Source of the DNA: Coenobita brevimanus
Taxonomy: Eukaryota; Arthropoda; Malacostraca; Decapoda; Coenobitidae
DNA length: 64,000 nt
NCBI GenBank assembly: GCA_032717465.1
Contig: CM064671.1
Location: 55,304,491 to 55,368,490 of the forward strand
Direction: 5' to 3'
Part shown: positions 10,698 to 23,568 of the stretch, piece after piece
Layout of the letters: each line of letters begins with the position of its first letter
Position numbering within the stretch: position 1 is the stretch's first letter
The notes under the pieces: model-generated
The model's input: only the letters and a program-made list of their open reading frames with translations
Database searches by the model: none
What the model was told of the DNA's origin: nothing
Made by a program: the position numbers and the translations under genes

Positions 10698-11160
10698 CCT
10701 ACTAACAACGACATCAGCGTGACGTTTTACTCACAGACTTATGGGGTAGCAATGGGTTCCCCCTTAGGCCCCACTTTTGCTAATATATTTTTGGGTTTTC
10801 ATGAACGGAATTGGCTACAAAATTGTTCGGATAATTTTAAACCATTTTTTACTGCAGATATGTTGACGATACGTTCGTCATTTTTGAAAATAAAGAGTCA
10901 AGCTAAGAAATTTTTGGAGTATATTAATAAACAACATAATTATATAAAATTTACTATAGACAGTGAAGTTAATGGTAAACTATCTTTTTTGGATTTTATG
11001 ATAAAAAAATGTAACGGTAAACTAGAATTTAGTAATTTTCGTAAACCGACATTCTTGGGACTTGGTATTAGTTATTTTAGTTATTGTTGTCATAAATTCA
11101 AGATAAACGTCATCAAAACCTTGCTACATAGAACTTATAATCTATCTTCAACCTAAGACA
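10698..11160 (+). pseudogene. Penelope-like reverse transcriptase (partial, frameshifted)
   Basis: Palm region of a Penelope-like RT: GVAMGSPLGPTFANIFL, then FHERNWL. After the catalytic region come FLEYINKQHNYIKFTID and GKLSFLDFMI. The YVDD catalytic motif is present at about 10858-10869, but in another frame than its flanks, so small indels disable it. The N-terminal fingers are missing because the copy begins at 10698 at the junction with LINE RNase H. It ends with stops near 11155; the chain continues degraded to the GIY-YIG frame. Confidence 0.85.
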
Positions 11161-11255
11161 GATTTCACAATGAAATAAAAAATTTTTAGTCTTTTTTCTT
11201 AACAAATGCCTTTCCGACACATGTTCTTGATAATTTAGCCTGCAAACTTTTAAAT

Positions 11256-11789
11256 ATGAGGTACCAGCAAAAGCCTGTTGTTCATAGGGTTCCGAAGCAA
11301 TCTATGTTCTTTAGGCTGCCCTATTTAGGCGATGATTCCTCGGAGATGAAACGTTGCATATGTAATAAATTAAGTTCTTTCTACCTTCAGATCAACTTTA
11401 AATTTGTTTTTGTCAATAATTTTAGAATAGGTTCAGTTTTTAAATTCAAGGACCGCCTGCCGACAGACCTAATGTCATCTGTCATTTATAAGTTCACCTG
11501 CCCCAGTTGCCAGACGGGGTATATATGCAGCACAGTGCGAGCCTATAAAAGCAGGACAGATGAACACTTGGGCCAGTCGAGGAGGACCGGTCGCCCTCCG
11601 CTAGTCCCTCCTCACTCTGCGGTAAGGGAACACTTGTTAGAGTGTGATGTGCCTCCGGAAAAAGATTGTTTTACTATCTTAGATTCTTGTTGCGGTGCCG
11701 ACATTAGGATTTTAGAGTCACTTTACATCAAGAAATATGCCCCCCAATTAAATAATAATACATCAGCCTGCCCATTGTACATAGCATAA
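11256..11789 (+). CDS. Penelope-like C-terminal GIY-YIG endonuclease frame
   Basis: 177-residue open frame, the C-terminal part of a Penelope-like protein. Residues about 70-85 read YKFTCPSCQTGYICST, the GIY-YIG core with CPSC linker cysteines. RTDEHLGQSRRTGRPPL and SAVREHLLECDVP follow, and ILESLYIKKYAPQLNN closes the domain. In the family this domain nicks DNA for target-primed reverse transcription. The usual Gly of GYIG is Cys here (GYIC); the short copy at 10301 keeps Gly. The upstream RT is broken, so this is a piece of a dead element. Confidence 0.8.
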   Translation: MRYQQKPVVHRVPKQSMFFRLPYLGDDSSEMKRCICNKLSSFYLQINFKFVFVNNFRIGSVFKFKDRLPTDLMSSVIYKFTCPSCQTGYICSTVRAYKSRTDEHLGQSRRTGRPPLVPPHSAVREHLLECDVPPEKDCFTILDSCCGADIRILESLYIKKYAPQLNNNTSACPLYIA

Positions 11790-11949
11790 ATATCCAGTGT
11801 TTTAATAATTTTTTATGATATGTTTTTTATTTTGTGTGACACACTTTTCTTAACTTTCAGTAAACTTTGAAAATGGCATAGCCTCTGTGCCGAAACGTTG
11901 GTACTACAAATAAAGATGCTGTTTGTTGCTGCTTTGGTGTTTCTCTTTT

Positions 11950-11954
11950 TATAT

Positions 11955-12052
<98 letters not shown>

Positions 12053-12091
12053 TAGATACAGATAGATACATATATGTATGTATATATATAC

Positions 12092-12138
<47 letters not shown>
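11950..12138. repeat. Compound microsatellite (TA)n-(GATA)n-(GA)n
   Basis: TA tract, then GATA repeats (about 12023-12065), then a GA tract (about 12094-12137). It starts at the 3' end of the Penelope-like element. Confidence 0.95.
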
Positions 12139-12140
<2 letters not shown>

Positions 12141-12243
12141 CTGAATCAGGGTAACCCAAGAAATTTTTTAGGGGGGTCAAAATTCAGATCTGGGTCTTTT
12201 GAGTGTTCACTTTTTGGCCCCAGCAACGCCGCGTACCCCTACA

Positions 12244-12475
12244 GCCGTTTTTGGCATGGTGATTCATATGACCTCCAGTTCGGACACAGACTTGTGAGAT
12301 TGACCTCCGTGGTCGTCTTCTTAGGTCACCAGTAATACACACTTGAATGACTGGACCCAGCAGCCCAGTTTTTGGCATGGAGACTCACATGACCTCCAGT
12401 TCGGACATAGGTTATGTGAGGTTGACCTGTAAATTCATTTGAGGTCACCTGTCAGAGATCAGTTGAGGTCACTAG
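12244..12475. repeat. Imperfect duplication with seven AGGTCA/TGACCT half-sites
   Basis: The segment TTTTTGGCATGG...GTTCGGACA at about 12248-12306 recurs at about 12369-12428. TGACCT occurs at 12269, 12301, 12390 and 12423; AGGTCA at 12323, 12442 and 12466. This hexamer is the nuclear-receptor half-site, but part of the clustering is explained by the duplication. No gene is seen next to it, so regulatory use is speculative. Confidence 0.5.
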
Positions 12476-12641
12476 TAATAGTAAACAAGTGCTCACAAAT
12501 ACTGTGCGTTAGTCTGTGAAAGCTGAAAGAGAAAGTTCCTGGACCTCTTATAATCCCCCTTCAAAAGCATAAGAGGTACGTGGTCTTTCTAGAGTAAAAG
12601 TAGGATTAAAGTGTTTGCCTTTATGGCCTGGCAACCTCTGC

Positions 12642-12761
<120 letters not shown>

Positions 12762-12968
12762 GGAATGTAAGAGGAGCGAATGATGAGGTGAAAGAGAGAG
12801 AGAGATTGTCCAGGTGCTTGAGGGTGCGAAAGTGGATGTATGTGGAATAACTGAAACAAAATGAAGAGGAGAAAGTGTGAGAGAATGGGAGTATGGATGG
12901 GGTATATGTGCAGGAGTAGGTGAGAATGAAAGGGCAAAGGAAGGAGTATGTATAGTTGTGAGTAAAAG

Positions 12969-13628
12969 ATGGAAGAAGAGCATAAGACAGTATGGATCAG
13001 TTGGGTCAAGGATTGTGTGGGTAAAGTTGAAAGTGGAATAGAAATGTGGGCGATTGTGTGTGTGTATGCGCCAATGCAAGATCGTGCTAGAAGAGTGAGA
13101 GAAGAGTTCTGGACAAATGTAGAAGTGTGCATGGAAAAGTTTGGAAGGAATGAGAGAGTGTTTTTGATCGGTGATATGAATGGAAAAGTCGGGAATGTGA
13201 AGGTGGATGGAATAGTTGGTGAGTGGGGTGTGCCTCCTGAGATAGATGAGAATGGGAGTGCGTTAGTGGACATTTGTGCTGGGAGGGGGTTGGTGATAGC
13301 CAATACCCTCTTCAGGCATAAAATGATCCACAGGTATACATGGCGAGTGATGAGAAGGGTGGGTGGTGAACTGAATGAACGGAAGGCAATGATTGATTAT
13401 GTGTGTGTGGATGAAAGGATGCGAAGATGTGTAATGGATGCAAGAGCTTATAGAGGTTGGGGGAGTGGACTTTCTGACCACTACTTGGTGGTGGCCAGAA
13501 TTAGGATTCAAGTAAGATGGAGGAATAGAAGAAGGGAAAGACAAGAGGAAGGAGTACTTACAAGGAGAGTGGAAAGGTTACAAGAGGATGAGAAAAAGGC
13601 AGAGTATAAGAGAGAAGTGGAGGAATGA
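12969..13628 (+). pseudogene. LINE-B copy 2 endonuclease frame
   Basis: 219-residue stretch of the AP-like endonuclease: CVYAPMQDRARRVREEFW, then VFLIGDMNGKVGNVKVDG (the Asp-x-Asn metal/catalytic region) and HRYTWRVMRRVGGELNERKAMIDYV. GLSDHYLVVA supplies the conserved SDH near the end. The first part ([14 protein letters not shown] at 12760-12803) is in another frame. The stop at 13626-13628 (TGA) separates it from the linker, which reads on in the same frame at 13629-13934. Confidence 0.85.
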
Positions 13629-14304
13629 TTGGGCAAATATGAATTGGAGCAGATGGGAGACGTGGAAGGTGTGTGCAAGATATTTACAGAAGAAATATGT
13701 GCAGCATGTGATGTGGTGTGTGGAAGGAAAAGAAGACGGAGGGGGGTGCAAGGAACAGCGTGGTGGACTGAAGAGGTGAGACAGGCTGTGGCACAAAAGA
13801 AGAAAGCATACAATGAATGGATGAGAAATAGGGGCGTGGAAGAAGTTGAGAGGCGGAAGAGAGAGTTACATGTAGAAAGAAAGAGAGAGATGAAAAGATT
13901 AGTTAGTAAGAGAGAGTATGAAGAGAGTGGATGAGGAATTTGGAAGGAATTTGAGTGTAAAGTGTAGGGACTGTAAGAAAATGTTCTGGAAAGAGGTGAA
14001 AAGAGTAAGACAGGGTGGATGTGAAGTTAGCAGGGGAGTGAAAGATAAAAATGGTAGATTACTAGTGGAGAAGGGAGAAAAAGTGAGCAGATGGAGAGAA
14101 CACTTTAAGGAATTGTTGAACATAGAGGATGGAAGTAATGCGAGTATAAGTGGCTGGGGAATAGCTGGGAGACGGAGGGAGGTGAGAAGACGGGAAGAAA
14201 TCAGTAGGATAGAAGTTGTGGAAGCAATGAAGAAAGTTAAATCGGGGAAAGACCCAGGAATTGATGGAGTGTGTGGTGAAATGCTGAAGCATGGGGAGAG
14301 ATAG
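13629..14304 (+). pseudogene. LINE-B copy 2 linker between endonuclease and RT
   Basis: Two overlapping open stretches (13629-13934 and 13918-14304, different frames) carry the Lys/Arg-rich linker: AWWTEEVRQAVAQKKKAYNE, then KMFWKEVKRVRQGGCEVSRG and LLVEKGEKVSRWREHFKELL. They lead into GIDGVCGEMLKHG just before the RT. An indel near 13915 and another near 14300 break the frame. This linker is shared with LINE-A (21337-21760). Confidence 0.8.
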
Positions 14305-14390
14305 TAGTAGAGTGGATGTGGAAGATGTGCAGATTGGCCTAGGAGGAACGTTGAGTCCTGGAGGATTGGAAGTCAGGTATAATTAATCCC

Positions 14391-16384
<1,994 letters not shown>

Positions 16385-16387
<3 letters not shown>

Positions 16388-17376
16388 CACTGGCTTAGTT
16401 ACCCCAGTAGCGAATGGGTGAAATAGAAGATAAGACAATAATGAAATGAGAGAGAAGCGAGCCGTTAAGAACATTAAATCTTTTCTATCATCAGTTTTGC
16501 TGCCTGTAAAGGGTAACCCTGGTCCCCTAGTGTACTTACCCAGCGGTAAACTTTTGCCTTCTGAACTGATAACATCCCAGATGTTTTTCTCACAAATTAC
16601 GCAGAAAATTCCTCCAGTCCCTGAAATACTGAGTTTTACATAATGTGGGAGGAGCAAAGTAGGGATGTTTGCCAATTAGAAGCCTAAATGGTGCTTTTGT
16701 CACGTTCTTGGTGGCACTCAATTGGTTCTGTGTGGAGTGTATGAGGCCCTCATTAGTAGCAGGTGCCTCAATTTTCTATATGGACAGAGATTACTTTTAA
16801 GACAGCCTAGTTGTTAATTAGCTGAGAAAGGCGGAGTAAGTCTGCTTAATAAGGTCGAGGAAAATGTGATGAGACACATTTTGTCTCTTTTTGTGCAGAC
16901 ATTTTTGTCTCATTTTATTGTACACATATTTTTGTACACATTTGTACACGTTTACTGTCACGTTACACTTTTGTCACATTGTGTTCCATTTTTCCCCAAC
17001 ATTACTCAATACGTGACTTTGATTACAAAACACACTGTTTGTGTACCATTTCCCATTTTTGGTTCACTCCTTCATTTACACTAGTGTGTGATTTGTATCT
17101 GGATTTAACCTTCGAAGTCTCCACGTTTCCTCGAGCTTTGTGAGTACTTAGCATCCACTGAGTGTATTCTGGTTAGGTAAGAAATAACTTGTTTTATATT
17201 TATATCCTGAGGCCTGTATGAATCCTCCTTTTGTAAAACGAACCCTGGTTTCTACTTTAGTTGTGTATATTATAGTGTACAGTAAAGTTAAGTTAGTTTT
17301 CTTGCAAGCTTTACCTTATCCCTTTTGGTGATTAATTATGGGCCAATAGTGCACCGTAATATACACCCTCATAACA
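16385..17376 (+). repeat. 5' LTR of Gmr1-like element 1
   Basis: Paired with 24422-25407. It starts at about TCACTGGCTTAG (its TG is eroded or replaced by CAA) and ends CATAACA. It contains alternating TTTTGTCTC, TTGTACACA and TTTTGTCAC words (16880-16985) also present in the 3' LTR. Confidence 0.85.
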
Positions 17377-17378
17377 AT

Positions 17379-17400
17379 TTGGTGACCTCCTTGCCAGGAT
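17379..17400 (+). other. Primer-binding-site region of element 1
   Basis: TTGGTGACCTCCTTGCCAGG follows the LTR closely. The second Gmr1-like element has TTGGCGACCCCACCAGGAT at the same place, so both probably use the same tRNA primer (3' end complementary to TGGNGACC). The tRNA identity was not determined. Confidence 0.6.
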
Positions 17401-17465
17401 AGCTCTGTGATATAGTATTGGCAACCTTGGCCACATACACAGTGCTTACTCTTACCTACTTAACT

Positions 17466-17890
17466 GTTTATCTATCTATCTATATACCTAGGCTGCTTCC
17501 CCCTAGGAAAGGGAGGTAGCCGAGACAGGACGACACACTCCCCATTTACTCATCCATTCAAACACTTTCATTTGCATCTTAGCCCCAAAGGGGAGAACGG
17601 ACAGATCCTCACCGCACCACACCGCACAAGGGTCAACTGCGCAATGCAATCAGTGACATCCGCAGCAGGGCCCGACAGCAGAAGTGGTTTACCCCTGCCA
17701 CATCATAACAGACCCATCCCCTTACCCGCACCTGACCTGAACTAGCTGATCAGACCAAATACGGGAGAATATCTCCTCAGGGCTGCGTCATCACTTATTC
17801 ATTCACAATTTCTCTCCATTTATTTCTGTCACGCACAGCCACTCTTCCTTGCTCAACAGACATCCCTCTCGCATCCAGCGCTCTCTTCAC
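17466..17890 (-). mobile_element. LINE-A 3' fragment inserted in 5' leader of element 1
   Basis: 425 bp, the reverse complement of the last part of LINE-A (matches 23170-23568). It starts with the tail TTTATCTATCTATCTATATACC and is flanked by the duplication ACTTAACT (17458-17465 and 17891-17898). Severely 5'-truncated. Confidence 0.85.
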
Positions 17891-17911
17891 ACTTAACTAT
17901 AATCAGTAATC

Positions 17912-18741
17912 ATGGCCCTAATGAGTGATAGTGATGTGAAAGCATTTTTGGATTCTAAGCCATCCCCAAACAGAGTGAAAACACTCACAAAACACGAGCT
18001 CATATTGCTTGCCCAGGCTTTACAGTTGAGATTTCCTGCCTCAATCACTAAGTTACTTGATTTAATATTGGACACCATGTTTGAGCAAAGTGAGTTCTCT
18101 ATAGCTAGTTCTGAACCATTTGACACTACACAAGCTGTTGACACTGAGCCTTTGGCATCGGAGATACCTGGCCCTAGTGATCTTTCTGCTCATGATACTG
18201 GTGACAAAGTGCAACATGAATAGCCAGAATTAAGCTGAGGGAACTAGAAGTGCAAGCAAAAATGAGAGAACAAAAATGGAATGCCAAAATGAAGGAAAGA
18301 GAATTACAAGCTCAAATGAGACAAAAGGAAATGGATCACGAATTCAGGCTGAAGCACCCTGATAGTTTACCTAGAGCTAGTATTTCATCTGCCAAGGAAT
18401 CTTTTGATGTTGCTAGGAACATTAAGCTAGTACCCCCCTTTAATGAGCAAGACATCACTAAGTATTTCCATATGTTTGAAAAGGTGGCAGGTCGTCTTTC
18501 GTGGCCAAAAGACTCTTGGACAGTACTGGTGCAGAGTGTTTTGAAAGGAAAGGCTCAAGAGGCTTATATTTCTTTATCTGTTGATCAAAGTGCCAACTAT
18601 GATTGTTTAAAAGATGCCATTCTCAAAGCATATGAACTCGTGCCAGAGGAATATAAGCTTAAATGTAGATCCACCTTTAAACAGAAAGATCAGAATCATG
18701 TGGAATATGCTAGAGTACTCACAGATTTATTTGATCAATAG
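17912..18741 (+). pseudogene. gag of Gmr1-like element 1 (two frames)
   Basis: 17912-18223 begins MALMSDSDVKAFLDSKPS, with a leucine-rich N-terminal helix region. 18250-18741, in another frame, has a charged coiled-coil stretch (MREQKWNAKMKERELQAQM) followed by a capsid-like segment with FNEQDITKYFHMFEKVAGRL and LKAYELVPEEYKLKCRSTF. That segment resembles SCAN-like capsids of this lineage. The gag forms the particle shell and binds RNA. A frame change near 18225 and the stop at 18739 break it. Confidence 0.75.
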
Positions 18742-18939
18742 TTGCATTCTAAGAAAGTTGATGATTTCTATAATAAACGGTCTTGGAGAACTTCACTGGT
18801 AAGATAGACAGGGATGTGGCTACATACGTAGTGGAGAAAGATTTAGGTACCCTAGCTGAGGCTGCTGTTGTAGCAGATAACTATAGGAATAATTCATAGG
18901 CATGACCGTAAGCCTCAGGTATATGTTAAGGGTTGGAAA

Positions 18940-19137
18940 GTGAACCAACCAGTTTTTGAGAATCCTTTTTCCGGTGAAGGCAAGTTAATGTCAAGTGACA
19001 CTAGTGGGAACAGTGCAACCCCAGAGCATGTTAGTTCTGCGAAAGTAAGTGAGGACAGAGTTGCCAGAGGGTCAAGAAAAAGTGTCAGGTTTTACCAGTG
19101 TTGCCAGAAAATAGGGCACTTTGAGGATTGGTGCTAG
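18940..19137 (+). pseudogene. Nucleocapsid remnant with damaged zinc knuckle
   Basis: The end of the frame reads YQCCQKIGHFEDWC, a CCHC knuckle (C-x2-C-x4-H-x4-C) in which the first Cys is Tyr. A stop follows at once. It is the nucleic-acid binding tail of gag. Confidence 0.65.
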
Positions 19138-19621
19138 AAAAAAACGAGGGAAAAGTCTCTCTGTACAAGGGGTCACTTTCCTTTTGGGGAATGACTTGGC
19201 GGGAGGACAGGTGAGTGCTGTTCCCTGCTTGTCAAAAACTCCCCTGAGTGATGATAGGACTAAAGAGATGGAAGATACGTGTCCTAAATTGTTTCCCGCA
19301 TGTGCTGTAACTATAGCTATGACGGCAAAAGCCAGCCATGAGAATGTTGGCAGTAATGTCACTGGGAATGCCAATGACGATATTGGTTTTGGTGATACCA
19401 TTTTTGCCCAGTTAAATGACTCAGAGTTTGATGATTCTCCCCAGACTGATGCAAGTGCGAAGTCAGCTGATATGCAAGGATCTGATCCAGTGATTGCCAC
19501 TTTAATTGACTCAGCAGTTAGGGAAGATGAATGTGAGTCTAAACTGACAGAGTGTTATTATTTAAGGCCAAACAACGTGTTACTGTTCAGACAAACCCTT
19601 AAGGAATTAGGAATCTCCTAG
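19121..19621 (+). pseudogene. Protease end, spacer and truncated integrase start
   Basis: Reads VTFLLGNDLAGGQVSAVPCL, typical of the end of the aspartic protease in Gmr1-like elements. The spacer follows (LFPACAVTIAMTAKA), then CYYLRPNNVLL, the lead-in to the integrase zinc domain. The sequence then jumps to FRQTLKELGIS, part of the integrase core after the second catalytic Asp. The zinc domain and both Asp of DDE are therefore deleted at about 19585. Confidence 0.75.
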
Positions 19622-20150
19622 ATCACTTACCCAGCATATCATCCTCAGAGTCAAGTGCATTAGAGAGGTATCACCAAACTTTGAAGAGTATGCTCTGAAA
19701 ACTATGTGTTGATGAAAAGGAATGGGACAAATGTTTGCCTTTCCTACTTTTTGCAACCAGAGAGGCACCGAACAAGTCCTTGGGCTACTCCCCATTTCAG
19801 TTAATCTTTGACCATGAAGTAAGAGGTCCTCTTAAACTCCTCAAAGAACAATGGGTCAAGGATGATGACCAAATTAACTTTGTAGACTACGTGTCAAAAT
19901 TTAAAGAAAGACTGGCCTATAGTATGGAAGTAGCTAGGCACACTTGGAGTCCTCTCAGAAGATGAAGAGGTGGTATGACCACTCTAAGAAAGTTAGGCAC
20001 AGAGTGTTTCACCCAGGCGATCAAGTTCTTGTCTTGCTTCCCATTCATAGTCAGCCTCTGCAGGCAAGTTTTGCAGGCCCTTATCTAGTGGAAAAGAGGG
20101 TAGGTGAAGTAAATTATGTCATTTTAACCCCAGACCGGAGGAAGGAATGA
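19586..20150 (+). pseudogene. Integrase core end and C-terminal domain
   Basis: After YPAYHPQSQ and the ALERYHQTLK segment (out of frame near 19655, carrying the third catalytic residue, Glu) come FLLFATREAPNKSLGYSPFQLIF and GPLKLLKEQW. The C-terminal GPY/F-type domain follows (HPGDQVLVLLPIHSQPLQAS, then FAGPYLVEKRVGEVNYV). These mark integrase unmistakably, and they lie upstream of the RT. Several stops separate the pieces. Confidence 0.85.
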
Positions 20151-20153
20151 AGA

Positions 20154-20968
20154 TTGTTCCATGTTAATATGTTGAAGGAGTACCACAGGCAAGACATGGA
20201 CCCCCCTAGCACTGCATGCATGGTATTGGCTGTCGAGTTTGCGGACCCACCTAGTGCTGCATGCATAGTGTCGGCTGTCGAGTTGGCGGAGGATGAGGGC
20301 TGCCCTTTGACTTTGGACCAGATGACCAGTTGGAGAGAAAACCAGGAAGCTTGGAGTACACTGACTGATAAACTCTCCCACTTGACTGCACAGTGGTGTG
20401 CTGAGCTTGTTGCCCTTCTCAGGAAGTTCCCTGATGTCTTCCAGGACACCCCAGGACGGAAAGAAGTGGCACAGCACGACGTGAACGTTAGAGATGCCAC
20501 CCCTGTAAAGCTGTCCCCCTACCAGGCTAGTCCTCAGAAGCAGACCATCATTCGAGAGGAACTGAACTACATGTTGTAGCAGGGGTTAATCGAGTCCTGT
20601 CAAAGGGAGTGATGCTCCCCGGTCATGGTGGTTCCAAAACCCGATGGGTCACATAGCTTTTGTATTGATTTTTGCAAAGTCAACTCCCTTACCAAGACTG
20701 ATACGTACCCACTTCCTAGAGTAGATGATTGTGTGGACACGAAAATAGGCAGTGCTAAGTTTATCACAAAATTAGATTTAATGAAGGGATATTGGCAAGT
20801 CCCACTCACAGAAAGGGCCCAAGAAATTTCCTGTTTTGTCGTTGGTGGCAGGACTTATAAATGTAAGGTCATGCCCTATGGTCTGAAGAATGCTCCTACC
20901 ACCTTCCAAAGGCTGATGAATGATCTCACCAAGGATGTTGAGAATTGTGTTACTTACATTGATGATGT
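20154..20968 (+). pseudogene. Reverse transcriptase, first part (up to YIDD)
   Basis: Linker, then HDVNVRDATPVKLSPYQASP, MVVPKPDGSHSFCIDFCKVN, KLDLMKGYWQVPLTERAQEI and VMPYGLKNAPTTFQRLMND, and the catalytic YIDD at 20957-20968. Stops at 20577 and 20611 split it. Immediately after YIDD the LINE-A insertion begins; the continuation starts at 23582. Confidence 0.88.
20956..20968 (+). repeat. Target-site duplication of LINE-A (left copy)
   Basis: ACATTGATGATGT, repeated exactly at 23569-23581. The word encodes the YIDD active-site region of the Gmr1-like RT. Confidence 0.9.
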
Positions 20969-23568
20969 CTAGGAATGTAATAGGAAGATTGTTGGATGTG
21001 AGAGTTCTGAGAGGGGAGGGTGGAGGTATGTCTGACCACTACCTGGTGGAGGGAAACTTAAGAGTAGGTATGAGATGGGTGAGAGCTAGGAGGGTTAGGT
21101 GTGGCAGGGAGGTTTTGAAAGTGAGTGAGTTGGACAAAAGAGAGAAAATGATAAAGTATCAGGAGAAATTGAAAGATGAATGGAACGCAGTGAAAGATCA
21201 GGAAAATTGCAGTGTGGAGGAGGAATGGCAGTTGTTTAAGAGTGCTGTCATGGGGCATGCAGAAGAGGTGTGTGGTGTGAGATGTGTGGGTGGTGGTGTA
21301 AGAAAAGGAAGTGAATGGTAGTGCGAGGAAGTAAGTATGGCTGTGGCAGAGAAGAGATGTGCATATGAAGTGTGGCTGCAGAGGAAGGATGAGGTGTCAT
21401 ATGAGAGGTATAAGGAAAGGAGGAATAGGGCGAGAAGAGCTGTGTGTGATGCTAAAGTGGCAGCAGATGAGAGGTGGGGTAGGCGGCTGACTGAGAATTT
21501 TCAACAGAATAAGAAAATGTTTTGGAAGGAGGTGAAAAGGGTGTGAAAGGGAGAGTCGGGGAAGGAAGAGCGAATAAAAGCAGAGGATGGAAGGATGTTA
21601 ATTGAGACTGATGCAGTAAGGAAGAGATGGGCAGAGTATTTTGAAAGATTGTTAAATGTAGAGGAGGAAAGGGTAGCTGAGATTGTGGCAGATGGAAGGG
21701 TGCAAGGAATAAATGTGTTGGGAGAGTAGAATGATTCTTTGATCACGAAGGAGGACGTGGAGAAGGCAGTAAAGGAGATGAAAACAGGGAAAGCTGCAGG
21801 TATGGATGGGTGTGCTGTTGAATGCCTGAAGAGTGGTGGAGTGACTATTGTTGACTGGTTAGTAAGATTGTTGAATGTGTGCTTTGTGAAAGGTATTGTG
21901 CCAACTGACTGGGCAAGTGCTTGTGTGGTCACGTTGTATAAAGGCAAGGGTGATAAGTATGAATGTACTAGCTTTAGGGGTATAAGTCTGTTGAGTATTG
22001 TAGGTAAGGTGTATGGTAGAGTGTTAATTTTGAGAGTTAGAGAGGGTACAGAGGGAGTAATTGGTGATCAGCAGTGTGGCTTTAGGAGAGGGAGGGGATG
22101 CGTGGATTAGGTGTTTGCTGTGAGACAAGTGTGTGAAAAGTATTTAGCGAAAGGCAAGGATGTGTTTTGGGCATTCATGGATTTAGAGAAAGAGTATGAC
22201 AGAATTGATAGGGAGGCTTTGTGGACTGTTTTAAGATTGTATGGACTTGATGGTAGGTTACTAAAAGGGGTGAAAAGTTTTTATCTAAATAGCAGAACGT
22301 GTGTAAGAGTGTGAAATGCTGTGAATGATTGGTTTCCCGTGAGAGTGGGGCTGCGACAGGGATGTGAGATGTCGCCTTGGTTGTTTAATATTTATATGGA
22401 TGGTGCTGTAAGAGAGGTGAATGCAAGTGTTTTAGGTGGAGGTCTGAATCTGGTCAATGTCGATGGTGGAGAGTGGAATCTTAAGCAGCTGCTGTTTGCA
22501 GATGATACTGCACTGGTGGCTGATTCAGAGGAGAGATTGAGACAGTTGGTAGAGGTGTGTGAAAGAAGGAAATTGAAAGTAAATGAGAATAAGAGTAAAG
22601 TGATGAAGTGTACGAAGTTGGTAGATAGTAAGGGGATGAATATAGTTTTGAATGGTGAGTTGCTTGAGGAGGTGGAGTGTTTTAAATATTTAGGGTCGCA
22701 TGTTCCTATGGATGGAAGAATAGATGCAGAAGTGAAGTTTAGAATAAATGAAGTAGGAAAGGTGCTGGGAGGAATGAAAAAAGTGTTTAGATGTCGTTCG
22801 CTTAGAATGGATGTAAAGAGAAGGCTTTTTGAGGGTGTTGTGGTACCGACTGCGTTATATGAGGCTGAAACATGGAATATGGGTGTAGCAGAGAGGAAAA
22901 GTTTGAATGTAATGGAGATGAGGTGTCTGAGGAGTATGTGTGAAGTGACACGTATGGATCAAGTGAGAAATGATGAAGTGCGAAGGAGAACTGGAGTTGT
23001 TCGGGAGATGGCTGGTAGAGTTGAGCAGAGGGTGTTGCGATGATTTGGGCATATGGAGAGAATGGATAATCAGTGATTGGTGAAAAAGATAACTAGATCT
23101 GATGTGAGAGGTGTAAAGCTGAGAGGGAGACCATGAATAGGATGGATGGACAGTGTGAAGAGAGTGCTGGATGCGAGAGGGATGTCTGTTGAGCAAGGAA
23201 GAGTGGCTGTGCGTGACAGAAATAAATGGAGAGAAATTGTGAATGAATAAATGATGACACAGCCCTAAGGGGATATTCTCCCGCATTTGGTCTGATTAGC
23301 TAGTCAGGTCAGGTGCAAGTAAGGCAATGGGTCTACTATGATGTGGCAGGGGTAAACCAGCTCTGCTGTCGGGCCCTGTTGCGGATGTCACTGATTGCAC
23401 TGCGCAGTTGACCCACGTGTGGTGTGGTGCGGTGAGGATCTGTCCTTTCTTTCCTTTGGGGCTAAGATGCGATTGACTGTGTTTGAATGGATGAGTAAAT
23501 GGGGAGTGTGTCGTCCTGTCTCGGCTACCTCCCTTTCCATGGGGGAAGCAGCCTAGGTATATAGATAG
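20969..23568 (+). mobile_element. LINE-A copy inserted in Gmr1-like RT
   Basis: The 2600-bp APE-type LINE is 5'-truncated within the endonuclease (begins CTAGGAATGTAATAGG; SDHYLVEGNLRVGMRW is the endonuclease C-terminus). Linker, RT and C-terminal tail follow, then a 3' untranslated region of about 320 bp. It ends CCTAGGTATATAGATAG and is bounded by a 13-bp duplication. The RT is broken by only a few point changes. Confidence 0.92.
21739..23043 (+). pseudogene. LINE-A reverse transcriptase (few lesions)
   Basis: Near-complete RT and C-terminus: KTGKAAGMDGCAVECLKSG, then FRGISLLSIVGKVYGRVL and FRRGRGCVD. A TAG at 22108 falls where the reverse-strand copy has Gln. WAFMDLEKEYDRIDREALW comes next, and a TGA at 22312 falls where the other copy has Gly. 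The rest reads LRQGCEMSPWLFNIYMDGA, LLFADDTALVADSEE and KYLGSHVPMDGRIDAEV. Catalytic FADD is intact. The C-terminal tail is cut by a TGA at 23041. These are mostly single-base lesions, so this copy is relatively recent. Confidence 0.88.
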
